Source: Pyrus communis (Eukaryota; Streptophyta; Magnoliopsida; Rosales; Rosaceae). From it: DNA of 64,000 nucleotides. This document shows, in pieces, positions 1-11,003 of the stretch. Numbering within the stretch: position 1 is the stretch's first letter; each line of letters starts with the position of its first letter. Below the pieces are notes generated by a model that had not been told where the DNA came from, did not search any database, and saw only the letters and a list, made by a program, of their open reading frames with translations. The DNA lies in NCBI RefSeq assembly GCF_963583255.1, contig NC_084807.1, positions 15,275,072 through 15,339,071 on the forward strand, written 5' to 3'. The translations under genes and the position numbers were made by a program.

Positions 1-450
1 GCACTTAGTGTTCAGTGTGCGAGTTTTGTGTCCAACATGGGCCAACGCCTGCTTGCCCGCTCCCGTCAGGTGGAATCATTGATGGCAGAGGTGGAGAGTC
101 TTAAGCAAGAGATCCAGTAGCTTAAGTACGAGAATAGAAGTTTGCATGTGCTTGCAAATAACTATTCATCGGGCATGAAGAGGAAGCTTGATGAGCTGCA
201 AGAATCTGAGGGTCGAATTCACAGTGACCGTCAAAGGCTTGCGTCTTGTCTCCAGAGGCACCTTTTTCCTGGGTCATCCAGCGTTTGGCCAAGTATTGAG
301 GCCTGGAATGCTCTAGCTCCGATGCCTCTCGCTCCGATGCGTTCCGCTTCGATGCCTCCCGCTTCGATGGCTTCCGCTTCTATGCCTCCTGCTTCTATGC
401 CTTCCGCTCCGACGCCTCGTAGTGGGGCTTCACGTAAACAACCTTTGTGA
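1..450 (+). pseudogene. Antisense coiled-coil extra gene, copy L (5' part outside window, nonsense mutation)
   Basis: This is the C-terminal two thirds of the same protein that is intact at 42883-43575. Frame 1 is open from the window edge except for a TAG at 118-120 inside the coiled-coil segment, and it ends at TGA 448-450. Visible parts are the leucine-rich heptad region, the segment ending in FPGSSSVWPSI, and a C-terminal run of Met-Pro/Ser-Ala repeats (about 318-420) that is shorter and altered relative to the other copies. It lies opposite to the transcription of the retrotransposon that carries it. The function is unknown, and the product would be truncated. Confidence 0.75.
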
Positions 451-494
451 AGCTCCATCTTTCTCCATGTTTAGTATCTTTATTTAATATATAA

Positions 495-520
495 TTTTTT
501 TTTTTTTTTTTTTTTTTTTT
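495..520 (+). repeat. T-tract next to the extra gene
   Basis: A run of 26 T lies 45 bp after the stop of the antisense extra gene. The same tract follows the gene in the three other copies (33398-33425, 39972-39993, 43603-43628), so it belongs to the captured segment or its junction. Read in the direction of the retrotransposon it is a poly(A) tract. Confidence 0.9.
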
Positions 521-748
521 AAACATGCTTTGTTTATTCAGTGCATTGGGTTGCCTCCCAAGTAGCGCTTTCTTTTACGTCTTGCAGCCGGACGAAGAAC
601 CCAATCATTCCAGGATATGTTCACGAATCGGATGAGAACTCCGAGTCATGAACTAGTACCTAAAACAAGAAACAAAACAAAATTAAGAATCTGGAAAAAT
701 AAAAACAAACGAAAATAAAACAATCCAAGGGATTAGCAAATTTTCTAA
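521..748 (-). other. Fused remnant of post-pol region and gag leader
   Basis: This is non-coding. Positions 541-592 correspond to the conserved sequence that follows the integrase stop in Athila elements here (compare 20055-20110 and 61570-61625 in matching orientation). From about 612 the sequence corresponds to the start of gag. The junction near 593-611 marks the deletion of roughly 5.5 kb of gag-pol, judged from the complete element. Confidence 0.7.
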
Positions 749-766
749 TCCCCGGCAACGGCGCCA
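749..766 (-). other. Primer binding site, tRNA-Asp type
   Basis: The minus strand reads TGGCGCCGTTGCCGGGGA, complementary to the 3' end of plant tRNA-Asp. It lies 5 bp inside the 5' LTR (772-2822). This primer choice is typical of Athila elements. Confidence 0.9.
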
Positions 767-771
767 AAATT

Positions 772-2822
772 TGATGCGTGATTTATACGCACACAAATTA
801 AACCCTCTTTTCGTCAAATTGTAGTATATGTATAAGTAGGGATCGTTCTGGACCGGGGATTAGGAGGGATTGCAAATCTCTTGGAAACTGACTCAAAAAC
901 GTAAAATAAAGTTTTAAAACACTAAACTAGACTCAAAGAATGCAAAATTAAAGTTTAAAACACTAAGAAAAACCAAAAACTCAAAATGCTTTAAAAACAC
1001 AAACTAAATTGAATTCTAACTAAAATGAACATTAAAGCAAAAGGGGGATTGAGGTTTTACGAAAATTGAAATAACGAAACAAGTTAATAAACTAGACAGA
1101 ATGTAAATATGAAATTTATGGATGAATGCTAGCTAAGGGGTTCATCTCCATACATGTTACACTTGCATACAAGATTGATTCTCAGTTGGTCTTTCGATAA
1201 ATTATGAAACTCAACACTCCGGGTTAATTAGGTCCGCTTAAATTAACCGTCAAGTTTTCCTTAAGTTAATGAATTGGATGGGTTAGCGCAACGCAATTCA
1301 CAACATTCTCCAAAAGTCCTTTACGTGAACAGCACAATAAAGATACAATCAAAGATCATTAAGCATCATGAAAACTATAAGTGTTGACAAGGCATTCGTT
1401 ACTATGATGAGCATGAAACTCGTGCCAAGAATTCATTTAACGCAATTGTTTATAAGCAACCTCCACTACTTGTGAATATAAGTTCATAACGATTAGGTGA
1501 AACTCACTTATATTCTAGCGTCATATTCATGCATGAAAATTAAGCGCGCATTCTTAATAAACATACATAAATAAGTTATCAATCAAACGGTTAAACAAAT
1601 TGAATCAACAACTTATGAAATTCCAACGAAAGTTAATCAATTCATATTGCAAATATAAACATAGTTTCGAATCACCCCCTAGCTAAAGGGGGATTAGTTC
1701 CTCATAACTTTGAAATCAAAGAAACACCTAAACATTCCAACAACTCAAACTTGAATTGTATGAACGTTTAGGCACTCTTCTCTTCCATTCCTCATACGTA
1801 CAAAACAAAGAGAATTGAATTTAAACTTTGAAATCAAAGAAACACCTAAACATTCCAACAACTCAAACTTGAATTGTATGAACGTTTAGGCCCTCTTATC
1901 TTCCTCGTTGTTGTAGCACAAGGTCTAAGGTGAGGTTTGGGGGATTATGGAAATGGATGAGGAGTGGTGTAGAAGTGGAAGGGGAATGGAAAAATGGTGT
2001 TTGGATTATAAGGGGAGAGATGGGAAGCTCACGGCTAGGGAAGGGAGAATGTGTTTGTAATGTGTTGTGTATGAAATGAGATGATATTTTTGTGTATGAA
2101 TGCATGGGTTTTTATAGGGGGAATGGGAGAATATGTGGGTGATTGTTTAAGAGTGAATGTGGTTGTTATGATTGAGAGTGCATGTGGATGAAATAATGAT
2201 GGAAAAAGAGCTAGGTTGTTGGTGTGTGAATGCATGTGTTGAATTGGTGGTGCAATGATGAAAGAGTAAGTGCATGTGTGTGTGAATGGTGGTGCAATGA
2301 TGAAAGAATAAGTGCATGTGTGTGTGAATGGTGGTAGCTAGGGTGAATTATGATGAATGCATGTGGAATAAAGATGGAGAAGGTGGTGTAATGATGAAGG
2401 AGTAAGTGCATGTGTGTGTGAATGGTGGTGCAATGATGAAAGAGTAAGTGCATGTGTGTGTGAATGGTGTTTCTTGATGGTTTTGGGGTTGTGATGCATG
2501 TGAATGCATGTGGCTAAGGGTTGTTGATTGGGCTAGAGGTTTTGCATGGCTCAAAGGATTGTTTGATTGGGCTAGGCCCTTTGTTTTATGTCCAAAGTGC
2601 ATACAAGGCTTTCAAATTCGTCCAACACTTTGGCTCCAAGCATATGCTATCCATTCCAAGCCCAATTTTGCTCCAAAATGCTCCAAAATGCATCTTTTTG
2701 CTTCCTTAGCCATATGAACCTAAAAACACACGAAAATGGCTTAAACTACTAAAACAATTATGAATTAACAACATAGATGCACGAAAACAAGCTAAGTAAG
2801 TCGCCTAAATATGCTCCTATCA
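772..2822 (-). repeat. Athila-family 5' LTR, copy L (2051 bp)
   Basis: The LTR begins TGATGCGTG and ends CTCCTATCA on the plus strand, so on the minus strand it reads TGATAGGAG to CGCATCA with TG/CA ends. It is the same LTR family as the copies at 27604, 33516, 41265 and 44904. It contains a direct duplication (about 1708-1776 and 1826-1896), a 42-bp VNTR (about 2240-2470) and, in the minus direction, a TATA-like block near 2110-2116. Confidence 0.9.
2240..2470. repeat. 42-bp minisatellite inside LTR L
   Basis: There are four units of about 42 bp, each with the core GGTGCAATGATGAAAGA followed by a (TG)n-rich end. A non-repeat stretch near 2334-2385 interrupts them. Copy number differs between LTRs of the family. 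Confidence 0.85.
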
Positions 2823-3957
2823 CATTGGATAGTAGACATGAAACAAACTATCACTTAAACAATGTGATTAAGAGTATTGTATTAGAGAAGGACCGTATTG
2901 CATTGTAGTTGTAACTGGATAGGTTCTCCAACCACTTCTACTTAGCTTGGGTAACCATGACATGCTGCTAGGCGTCACCCATGGTTTGTGGAAGCCCTAA
3001 AGATTAGCAAACACTAATTTTAAGGGAGAATTGAAATGTGGTTTCAATTCACAATCGATCGTTAAGAGTAACATCGCCCACTACCTCGCTAATTGGAACC
3101 TAATGGATCGTACACCGAGTAAGGATATAAGTGAAGAAATTATATGAAATGGATAAGCAATTAAATGGTTTAATTGAAGAATGGTCAAGATTAATTAAAT
3201 AGTTAATTAATTATACGAAACGTTCGTATTAGGCGTTTAAGTTAGTTTTGGGCTTCGGGGCGCAAAAACGTTTTGGTCCACAAGGCCCATTATGTTTAAG
3301 TTGTATGACAACTAAAACAAAATGGGCAATTAAGCCCAATAACAACATATGGCCGGCCATAAGGGTGGAGGGTAGTGAACTTGGCTTAATTGCAAGTTTG
3401 CCACTCCATTGTGAGGTGGTATAAAGACATCTTTATAGCCATTTCATCCTAAGGGGTTTTCTAATTGAATTTGGGTGAAACATATTCTCTCATTTTCTAC
3501 ATAGAGGCCGGCCACCTTAGGTGAGGAACATCTAGCAATCTTTCTTCCCTAAGTCATCCATTTTCATCTTCACACAACATCTTTGGTGTGGAGACTTAGA
3601 GACACCAAACTTTTGGTGTTTTGGAGAACAAATCCTCAAATCCTCAAAGAAGAAAAGGAGCACTAAAAGGGAGAAAATCACAAGGAAGATCCAAGGAGCA
3701 AGGAGGTGACTTGAAGGCCCTCCACTTGGGTGAATCCCTTGTGCAATCAAGGATGAGCTTCAAGGGTAAAGAATCTCTAAAATTCTTATTCTCTTTAATA
3801 TTGTTAAAGAGTCTTATGGTTCACCATATACTAGGCTTTGAAAGTCATGGGTTTTATGAATTGTTTTTGAATGCATGCCTACTTTAAAGTGTTATTAGTT
3901 TGCATATGTATTCAAATGTTCTTACATGTTCTTAGCTAGGACAAAATTTTTCCTTCA
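2823..3957. other. Unassigned LTR-like or intergenic DNA
   Basis: There is no convincing gene; the short ORFs here lack any family pattern. The stretch looks like a retrotransposon LTR or leader: AT-rich first half, two GGCCGGCC-containing segments (near 3350 and 3507), a TATA box at 3420, then a purine-rich leader. It abuts LTR L at 2822 and runs directly into Tat gag near 3957. It shows no similarity by eye to the Tat 3' LTR, so it is not that element's 5' LTR. It may be a copia-type LTR, but I could not find clean termini. Confidence 0.45.
3420..3426 (+). promoter_or_regulatory. TATA-like box in the LTR-like segment
   Basis: TATAAAG lies in a GC-richer context (GAGGTGGTATAAAGAC). The purine-rich leader further downstream fits a retroelement promoter. 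This rests on sequence only. Confidence 0.35.
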
Positions 3958-3978
3958 GAAGAAGCCGCCTTCGTAAAC

Positions 3979-5586
3979 ATGACCGAAGTCCAGAGAATGA
4001 TTGACTCGGCTCTAAAGAAGGGGCCAAAGTTTCCAAAATTCATCCATCCATACCCGGCTTATGTGGAAAGGTTTGAATACCCACGAGGGTTTAAGATCCC
4101 TGATTTCAGTCTCTTCGCCGGGGAATCGTCTTTATCCTCATTAGAACATGTGGCTTGGTTCACAGCGCAGTGTGGAGACGTCAATAGCGACTTCTATAAA
4201 TTACGGCTGTTTAATTTTTCACTTACAGGCTCAGCTTTCGCCTGGTACATTAATCTCCCACCCAACTCTGTGCAGAGTTGGGAAGAGTTAGTCGAGAAAT
4301 TCCATGAACAATTCTATCGGCCAGGGATGGAAATGTCCGTATCATCGTTGGCCAGGATGGCTCAAGCATCCGACGAATCTCCAATGGAATACCTAACAAG
4401 GTTTAAGTCAGCCAGGAATTGGTGCCGAGTGCCTCTCCCCGAAGTGGAATTTGTCAGGATTGCCCTCAATGGATTGGACGTCGAATACAAAAAGAAGTTT
4501 CTGGGGGCAAACATTCGAGATATGTACGAACTTGCTTAACACGTTGAACAGTATGATTATTTGCTCCGAGAAGAAAAGATATCAAAGTCACCATCCCGGG
4601 GGACGTTGTATAAGAATCCCACGGTTAGCTATGCATTGGCCGAAAGCGAGGACCCTCAGTATGCTAGTGTGGATGCGGCCGAGATAGTAATAGATAAACC
4701 TTACGTCTGCAAGGCTTTAGCTCAAGTAAGTTCCAAAGACACCAAGACCTGTTCGGCCGTCGAGGAGATGAGTAAACCATCGAAAGTATACACTTTCGAT
4801 ATCACCAAAGCCGATGCAATTTTTGATCAATTATTGGCAGCAAAAATCATCAAGATTCGCCCGGGACATACCATCCCTAAGGCCGATGAATTGAAGGGCA
4901 AGATATACTGCAAGTATCATAACTCTAATAAGCATGCAACCAATAATTGTGTTGTATTCCGAGACATAATTCAAAGTTGGATCGAGAAAGGAAAGTTGAA
5001 ATTTCCGGAAAAACAAATGGCGGTCAACGTCAATCCCTTCCCTTTAACAACAATTGGTATGGTGGATGCTCATCTCAGTAAAAACAAAGGGAAGGCCGAA
5101 TACGTCCCGGTGCAGCATATTCGTCGACGGAATGGTCAGACAAGACTAAAGATTGATTTATTTTCAAATGCACCGCCTACGTAATGCTCGGGGCCACCCA
5201 TCGATGAGCCTATGACGGGGTTGAGTTCCGACGAAACTCATGAATCAAGGGTTTTATGCGACCATTGTAAACCACCAGTCGAACCTGGGAAGAAGACATC
5301 TTCGACACCATCCACGACCCCTACAACATCGCCACGGGGACTTGGTAACGGCCCACGACGCTAAGTGTTTGATAGACTCGGCCCACAAGTATGGCCAATA
5401 GACCAGGCCCCGGTTAGGCGGCGTCTTGACTTCGACGCACCTTTCTATAATGAGGATTATTACTCGCGCAATACCAGCAGTTCGGGCCCACCAGCCGATC
5501 AAAAAACTTTCAAACCACCCAGGACGTCGGATCAACACTGGTACAGTTACAATTCTCCGACTGGCCTATATACGGGCGTTGTCTAA
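3979..5586 (+). pseudogene. gag: Tat gag (nucleocapsid/capsid) pseudogene
   Basis: This is the capsid protein that packages element RNA. The first ATG in frame is at 3979, but upstream codons from about 3958 also read as gag, so the N-terminus is truncated. The retrotransposon gag core (about 4060-4530) contains the conserved SAFAWYINLP and SWEELVEKFHEQF patterns. A zinc knuckle of CX2HX4HX4C form is at 4909-4950. Frame 1 is interrupted by stops at 4537-4539, 5182-5184, 5362-5364 and 5584-5586. The reading clearly continues past each one, so they are point nonsense changes rather than true ends. After 5586 the frame shifts. Confidence 0.85.
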
Positions 5587-5680
5587 ATCTCAAAAACGTC
5601 ATCGCCAACGAATAGATTGCATGGCTTGACGACGAGAGGCACAGACCAGCCCTGCCAACCGGTGGCAACCAAAAAAGGCC

Positions 5681-7320
5681 GTGGAAAACATTAGTGAACG
5701 ACCAACCCCGACTATCATGACCGAGTTAATCGAAGGGAGAAAAATAGCAGCTCCCAGCTTTGAAGCCACTATTGAAGAGTCTGAGAAACGTATCAAGCTT
5801 CTTCTCCTGCCTGGGGAGACGAGAGCTCGTCTCGAGCACTTTAGACAAGAGGCCGAAAGGAAACTTTCTCCGTTACCACCACGCGAGCCGTTTATCAAAA
5901 TACGACGTAATTTACACCCTCCATTCCTCGGTGAATCCCTGGAGTAAATGCGAGAGTTTCATAAGAAATATTCCGCCAATGACTTGTACGGACTACCCAA
6001 GGCGTGTCAAGAAGCCTTCGACCTAGCTCTAACTTGCCCTGATGCCGAGCAAATTATTCAGAAAACTTCCGACCCAGCGATCAAAGCTAGATTCCAACAT
6101 ATACGGGAGGCACGGGTCCTTGCTTTTGAGGTCGATCCTTACACAGATATTGACGCTGCCGAATTACCCTTTTCACTCGAAGACCTTCAGCATTTGCGCT
6201 ATCATTTCAAAGTTTTCTCGGCTGTATCTCTCTTCGGCCTCATGGCCGACGAAGAAAAAAGGATAGCACGGTTGGATACATATCTAGACACGAGGAACGC
6301 CCGTATCGCCTATGAAGAACAAGCTCGCATAACGCAGGACCAAAATAAGTCTTCGGCAATAAACATAGTCGAGGACAATAGCCAAAACAAACTCGACTCG
6401 GTCAACATGCCTCAGATAACGGTTCACACCAAGGCACTCAAAAGTTCGATTGAGGATGTTCCGCCGACTGATACTATGGCTACTTTTGCGAAAAACGACG
6501 ACCACGATCCGATGGGTCCTTCAGTCCTCGAACATATGGAGATCAGCATGGTCCACATCCTACCAGCCGAATTCCAACCAAGTACCCACCAGTCAAATTT
6601 TTTGGACGGAGACATGGTCGCTGATGAAGCAACACAAGTAGATTTGGTAGCAAACGACGACTATAGGGAAGTTCGAAACGGGGACAACCTTAAGGCAGCT
6701 TTGGCAGAATTATTTCCCTGTTCCTCCTCGGTTAATCTCCAACACCTCAAGCCGTTGTACGTTACGGTTCACATCGAAGGATTTCCCATTTCTAAAGTGT
6801 TTGTCGACTGTGGAGCCACAGTCAACATTATGCCGATGTCCGTCATGAAGGCTTTACGCCGTTCTGATAATGAACTCATCTCGTCGGGTATCACTATAAG
6901 CAGCTTTGTTGGTGACAAGTCTCAGACCAAAGGAGTGCTCCTGTTGGAAGTCAGCATTGCCGGTCGTCAACATATGAAGGCATTCTTTATAATTGCCTCC
7001 AAGACCGACTATAACGCATTACTTGGCCGCGATTGGATCCACTAAACCAGTTACATTCCTTCATCACTATACCAAGTCCTCATCTTTTGGGATGGCAAAT
7101 CGGTCGTCGTCCACCCAGCCGATAATCAACCATTTGAAACCAACATGATTCAGGCTCGCTATTACGATGATCACATCGGCTACATCACCCTCCAAGGCCT
7201 TAACGAGGATGGGCGGCTGACGAGAATTTCGGTACAGAAAGTGATTGAGGTCGGCGCCCAGACTGTCCAACAGGATTCGGCGAGACTTGGCTTGGCAGAT
7301 TTAGTCACCAATGCCGATGA
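5681..7320 (+). pseudogene. Tat aspartic protease region pseudogene
   Basis: Frame 2 continues the polyprotein, with a TAA at 5945-5947 and another at 7043-7045. A charged linker (5681-6700) leads into a retropepsin-like domain at about 6740-7045. The active-site motif there is DCGA (6806-6817), followed by VNIMP. The domain ends in the LLGRDWIH pattern at 7045 that typically closes the protease in this group. Sequence after 7045 still reads as the protease-RT linker to about 7320, where the frame changes to the RT frame. The role would be cleavage of the Gag-Pol polyprotein. Confidence 0.8.
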
Positions 7321-9368
7321 TTGATAACACCAGGCAAGAACGGCGTCAGGCCGCGGTTTCATCAACAATGGAACGTCTGCTGGCCCATTGGTATACCATT
7401 ACCAAGCAACCAAATTCCAGCATCAATTTAATCAAAATTTTGGCTGAAGCAGATAACGGCCCCGTGCTAACTTTTGATAAAGTTCAGGCCACACCAGCCG
7501 AACTCGAAGACCATCGGCCCCAGGTTAAGGACCCATTAGAAAAAGTTAATGTAGGCACGGCCGATGATCCTCGAACATTGTTTATCAGCACGTTACTCCC
7601 ACCGTCTATGAAGGTCGAACTCCGTAAGTTACTCCAGGAATTTAGAGATTGCTTCGCGTGGAACTACCATGAAATGCCAAGCCTCGATTGAAACCTTGTA
7701 GAGCATGAGCTACCCATCAAGGATGGGTGTAAACCATTTCGACAACCCCCTCGCCGATTTTCGACCGAGGTACAACTCGGCATCAAAGAGGAGTTAATTC
7801 GGCTTCTAAAAGCCGGGTTTATTAGGACCGCTCGGTACGTCGAATGGTTGGCCAATATCGTCCCACTATTAAAGAAAAACGGAGCCCTTCGCATTTGCAT
7901 CGATTTTCGTAATTTAAATCTGGCCACTCCCAAGAATGAATATACGATGCCGATCTCATACCTGCTCATTGATGCCGCAGCTAATCATGAATTGTTATCT
8001 TTTATGGACGGCCATGCGGGATACAACCAGATTTTCATCGCCGAAGCCGACGTCCACAAGACGGCTTTTCGCTGCCCTGGGGCACTCGGTACTTACGAAT
8101 GGGTAGTTATGCCATTCGGCCTCAAGAATGCCGGCGCCACATACCAACGAGCCATGAATATGATATTCCACGACCTAATCGGTACAATCGTCGAAGTTTA
8201 TATCGACGATATGGTGGTAAAGTCTAAACGCCGCCATACGCACCTGGATGATCTGCGGCAAGCGTTCCTTTGCATGCGCAAGAATAATCTCAAAATGAAC
8301 CCGGCCAAGTATGCCTTTGGTGTGTCGGCCAGTAATTTTTTAGGATTTTTGGTGCACCATCGCGGCATTGAAGTCGACGAAAATAAAGCCCGCGCAATCA
8401 TTAGCGCTCCACCTCCGACAACAAAGAAACAGCTCCAGTCATTACTCGGGCAGATAAATTTCCTCCGCTGCTTCATCGCCAATTCGGCCGGTAAGATAAA
8501 GACATTCTCTACGCTCCTTGAACTTAAGGATACCAACAAATTTGAATGGCGCGAAGAGCATCAAACTGCATTTACGCAAATCAAGGTGGCCCTTTCCACC
8601 CCACCCGTGCTAGTTCTACCTTGTCGTGGCAAACACCTTAAATTATACGTTTCGGCAGCCGCTGAATCCATTGGTTGTCTCCTCGCGCAAGATAACAATG
8701 TAGGGCGTGAACAAGCTATCTTTTATCTTAGCCATAATCTGAATTCACCAGAGCTTAATTATTCACCTATCGAAAAACTTTGCTTAGCTTTGTTTTTTGC
8801 TGCATCAAAGCTTCGGCATTACATGCTCCCATCAGTTACGCAGGTCATCGCCCAAACAGACGTAATTCGTTACATGCTCACTCAGCCCATCGTCAAAGGC
8901 CGAATCGGGAAATGGATGCTCGCCTTATCCGAGTTCAGCCTTCAGTACGTACCCCAAAAGTCCGTCAAGGGGCAAGCCCTCGCCGACTTCTTGGCCCAAC
9001 ACCCTTCCCCTTATGGTTTTGGGGGAGGCGACGTCGACATCGGTTTAGTCACAACACGTGATAACCATTGGATTATGCATTTTGATGGTTCCAGTACTTT
9101 GACCTCGGCGGGTGTCGGCATTGCAATTCAGTCGCCCGACCATTGCCGATGGTATTTTTCTCTCAAGTTGGATTTCAGCTGTACAAATAATCAGGCCGAA
9201 TATGAAGCCCTCATTATCGGCCTCCACGTTTTACACGATCTACGGGCCTCCCACGTTTTCATCCTCGGTGATTCCGAACTTATGATTAACCAACTGAACG
9301 ACATGTTTCGTTGCATGAGTTGTACTTTAGCGCCCTATCACATGGTCGCCACCTACCTGACCGAGTAG
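7311..9368 (+). pseudogene. pol: Tat reverse transcriptase, RNase H and second RNase H pseudogene
   Basis: Frame 0. The RT domain spans about 7760-8400, with RICIDFRNLN, the FMDGHAGYNQI block and the active-site YIDD at 8199-8210. The connection RNase H (about 8550-9000) has lost the usual first Asp (it reads YVSAAAES). A second, archaeal-type RNase H starts near 9070 with HFDGSS, NNQAEYEAL and GDSEL, so its Asp/Glu/Asp residues are still present. Having two RNase H domains is diagnostic for Tat elements. A TGA at 7689-7691 cuts the frame just before RT, and a TAG at 9366-9368 cuts the second RNase H; its C-terminus (DADELAQIAS) is readable after the stop. Confidence 0.88.
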
Positions 9369-10894
9369 TTCAAACGGATCACATTTGAACATATTTCACG
9401 TATTCACAACACAGACGCCGACGAACTCGCCCAGATTGCCTCCAGAGCATAACTCACGAGGGGCAAGCTAGGCCGAATTGCAGCCACAAGTCTGCGATCG
9501 TACCTAGCCTTGATCAATCGGCAAACTCTCCAGCGCGCACACGTAATACGCACAAGGGTGATGTCGCTCCCATCCCTACTAGAACGGGGAGATCCCATAG
9601 AAGTATGTGCCATCGAGGTGGAACCAGATGATTGGAGAAAGACGATGTTACGATACCTCGATAACCCCAATGGGAAACACGACCGGAGAACGAAGGTCCT
9701 CGCCACGAATTACGTGTCGTACCAAAATGAATTATACCGCAAGGGTGAAGACGGGTTACTACTATTGTGCCTCGGCCCACACGAGGCTGCCCAAGCAATG
9801 GCCGAGGTACATGAAGGAATTTGCGGGGCACACCAATCTGGATGAAAGATGCGCTGGTTGCTTCGACGACACGGTTATTTTTGGCCCAATATATTAAAGG
9901 ATTGCATCGAATATGCACGAAGATGTGTACCATGCCAAATCCATGGACCCGTGCAGAGAGCCTCGGCCGAATTACTCCACTCGGTTACTAAACCATGGCC
10001 GTTCAGGGGATGGGCAATGGACGTAATTGGCAAAATCACGCCATCGTCGGGGGCGGCGAAACACGCGTGGATAATTGTAGCGACGGACTATTTCACTAAA
10101 TGGGTCGAGGCAAGATCATACGCCGAATTAACGGCCAAAGAGGTATGCAATTTCGTAGAGGAGAATATTGTGACCAGATTCGGCATGCCAGAAACGATCA
10201 TAACTGACAATGGCACCATATTCACGGCCAATAGGTTTAAGGAATACGCGGCAAGTCTGAATATCCGACTTGAGAAATCTACACCGTACTACCCTCAGGC
10301 AAAAGGACAGGCCAGGCAAGCAATAAAGTGTTGATCGGCATCCTCGAAAAATCGGTAAGAGAAAAGCCTAGGTTGTGGCATTTGAAGTTAAATGAAGCAT
10401 TATGGGAATACCTAACTTCACCCCGGTCGGCCACTGGAACCACTCCTTACGCGTTAACTTATGGACACGACGCTATGTTACCGGTCGAGTTGAGTATAAA
10501 CTCATTACGAGTAATCGAGCAGAGTAGTTTGTTTACTGTCGAATATAGTCAAGCGATGCGACAAGAATTAAAAGACTTAGAAGAAAATCGAATCGACGTG
10601 GGTAACTTATTGATAGCACAAAAGAAAATTGCCGAACGAGCATATAACCACCGTGTAAGACAAAAAACGTTCGGCGAAGGAGAATTGGTTTGGCAAACGG
10701 TGTTGCCCGTCGGGATTAAAGACCCACGATTTGGTAAATGGTCGCCGAATTGGGAAGGGCCATTCATCGTTCATAAAGTTCTCGGCAAGGGGGCATATCA
10801 TCTCAGAGATCGGACGGGTTCAGTTCACAAATTGCCGATTAATGGAAAGTTTTTAAAAAAGTACTATCCAATTACATGGGAAATGCAAGAGTAA
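9369..10894 (+). pseudogene. pol: Tat integrase pseudogene
   Basis: The frame continues from the second RNase H with stops near 9450 and at 9843-9845. The HHCC-type zinc part is seen around 9770-9950 (ends CVPCQ). The catalytic core has WAMDVIG (first Asp, about 10018) and ITDNG (second Asp, about 10200). At the third catalytic position, just after GQA near 10310, one base is missing and the frame shifts from 0 to 2. The rest of the core and the C-terminal domain are then open to TAA at 10892-10894. A frameshift at the catalytic Glu makes the enzyme dead. Confidence 0.85.
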
Positions 10895-10896
10895 AA

Positions 10897-10985
10897 CACC
10901 ATTGTGTTGATAAGAACCATTGTATTGATAGTAAAAGACCATTGTATTAATAGCAAAAGAACCATTGTATTGATAACAAAAGAAT
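10897..10985. repeat. Short tandem repeat after Tat pol
   Basis: There are four imperfect units of about 23 bp with the core ACCATTGTATTGATA, lying between the integrase stop and the end of the antisense gene. Confidence 0.7.
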
Positions 10986-11003
10986 AAATACAAAAATAAA
11001 TTC

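Larger units (their letters stand above)
1..2822 (-). mobile_element. Non-autonomous Athila-like LTR retrotransposon, partial
   Basis: Reading on the minus strand, a 5' LTR (2822 to 772) is followed by a tRNA-Asp type primer site (766-749). A short gag-leader remnant comes next, then a piece of the region normally found after pol, an A-tract, and the antisense extra gene (1-450). Positions 541-592 match, in reverse, the sequence just after pol in the complete Athila element (about 20055-20110). Positions about 612-665 match, in reverse, that element's gag start (about 14500-14560). All of gag-pol between them is therefore deleted. The 3' half and 3' LTR lie outside the window, so the target duplication cannot be checked; the five bases after the LTR are CATTG. 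Confidence 0.85.

Noticed and set aside
3621..3887. 88-codon plus ORF in the LTR-like segment
   Set aside because: It is purine-rich low-complexity leader sequence, with no similarity to gag or any family I know.
5254..5538. Minus-strand ORF inside Tat gag
   Set aside because: It is a shadow of the coding strand and the GC-richer Tat composition; the plus frame carries the recognisable gag continuation.
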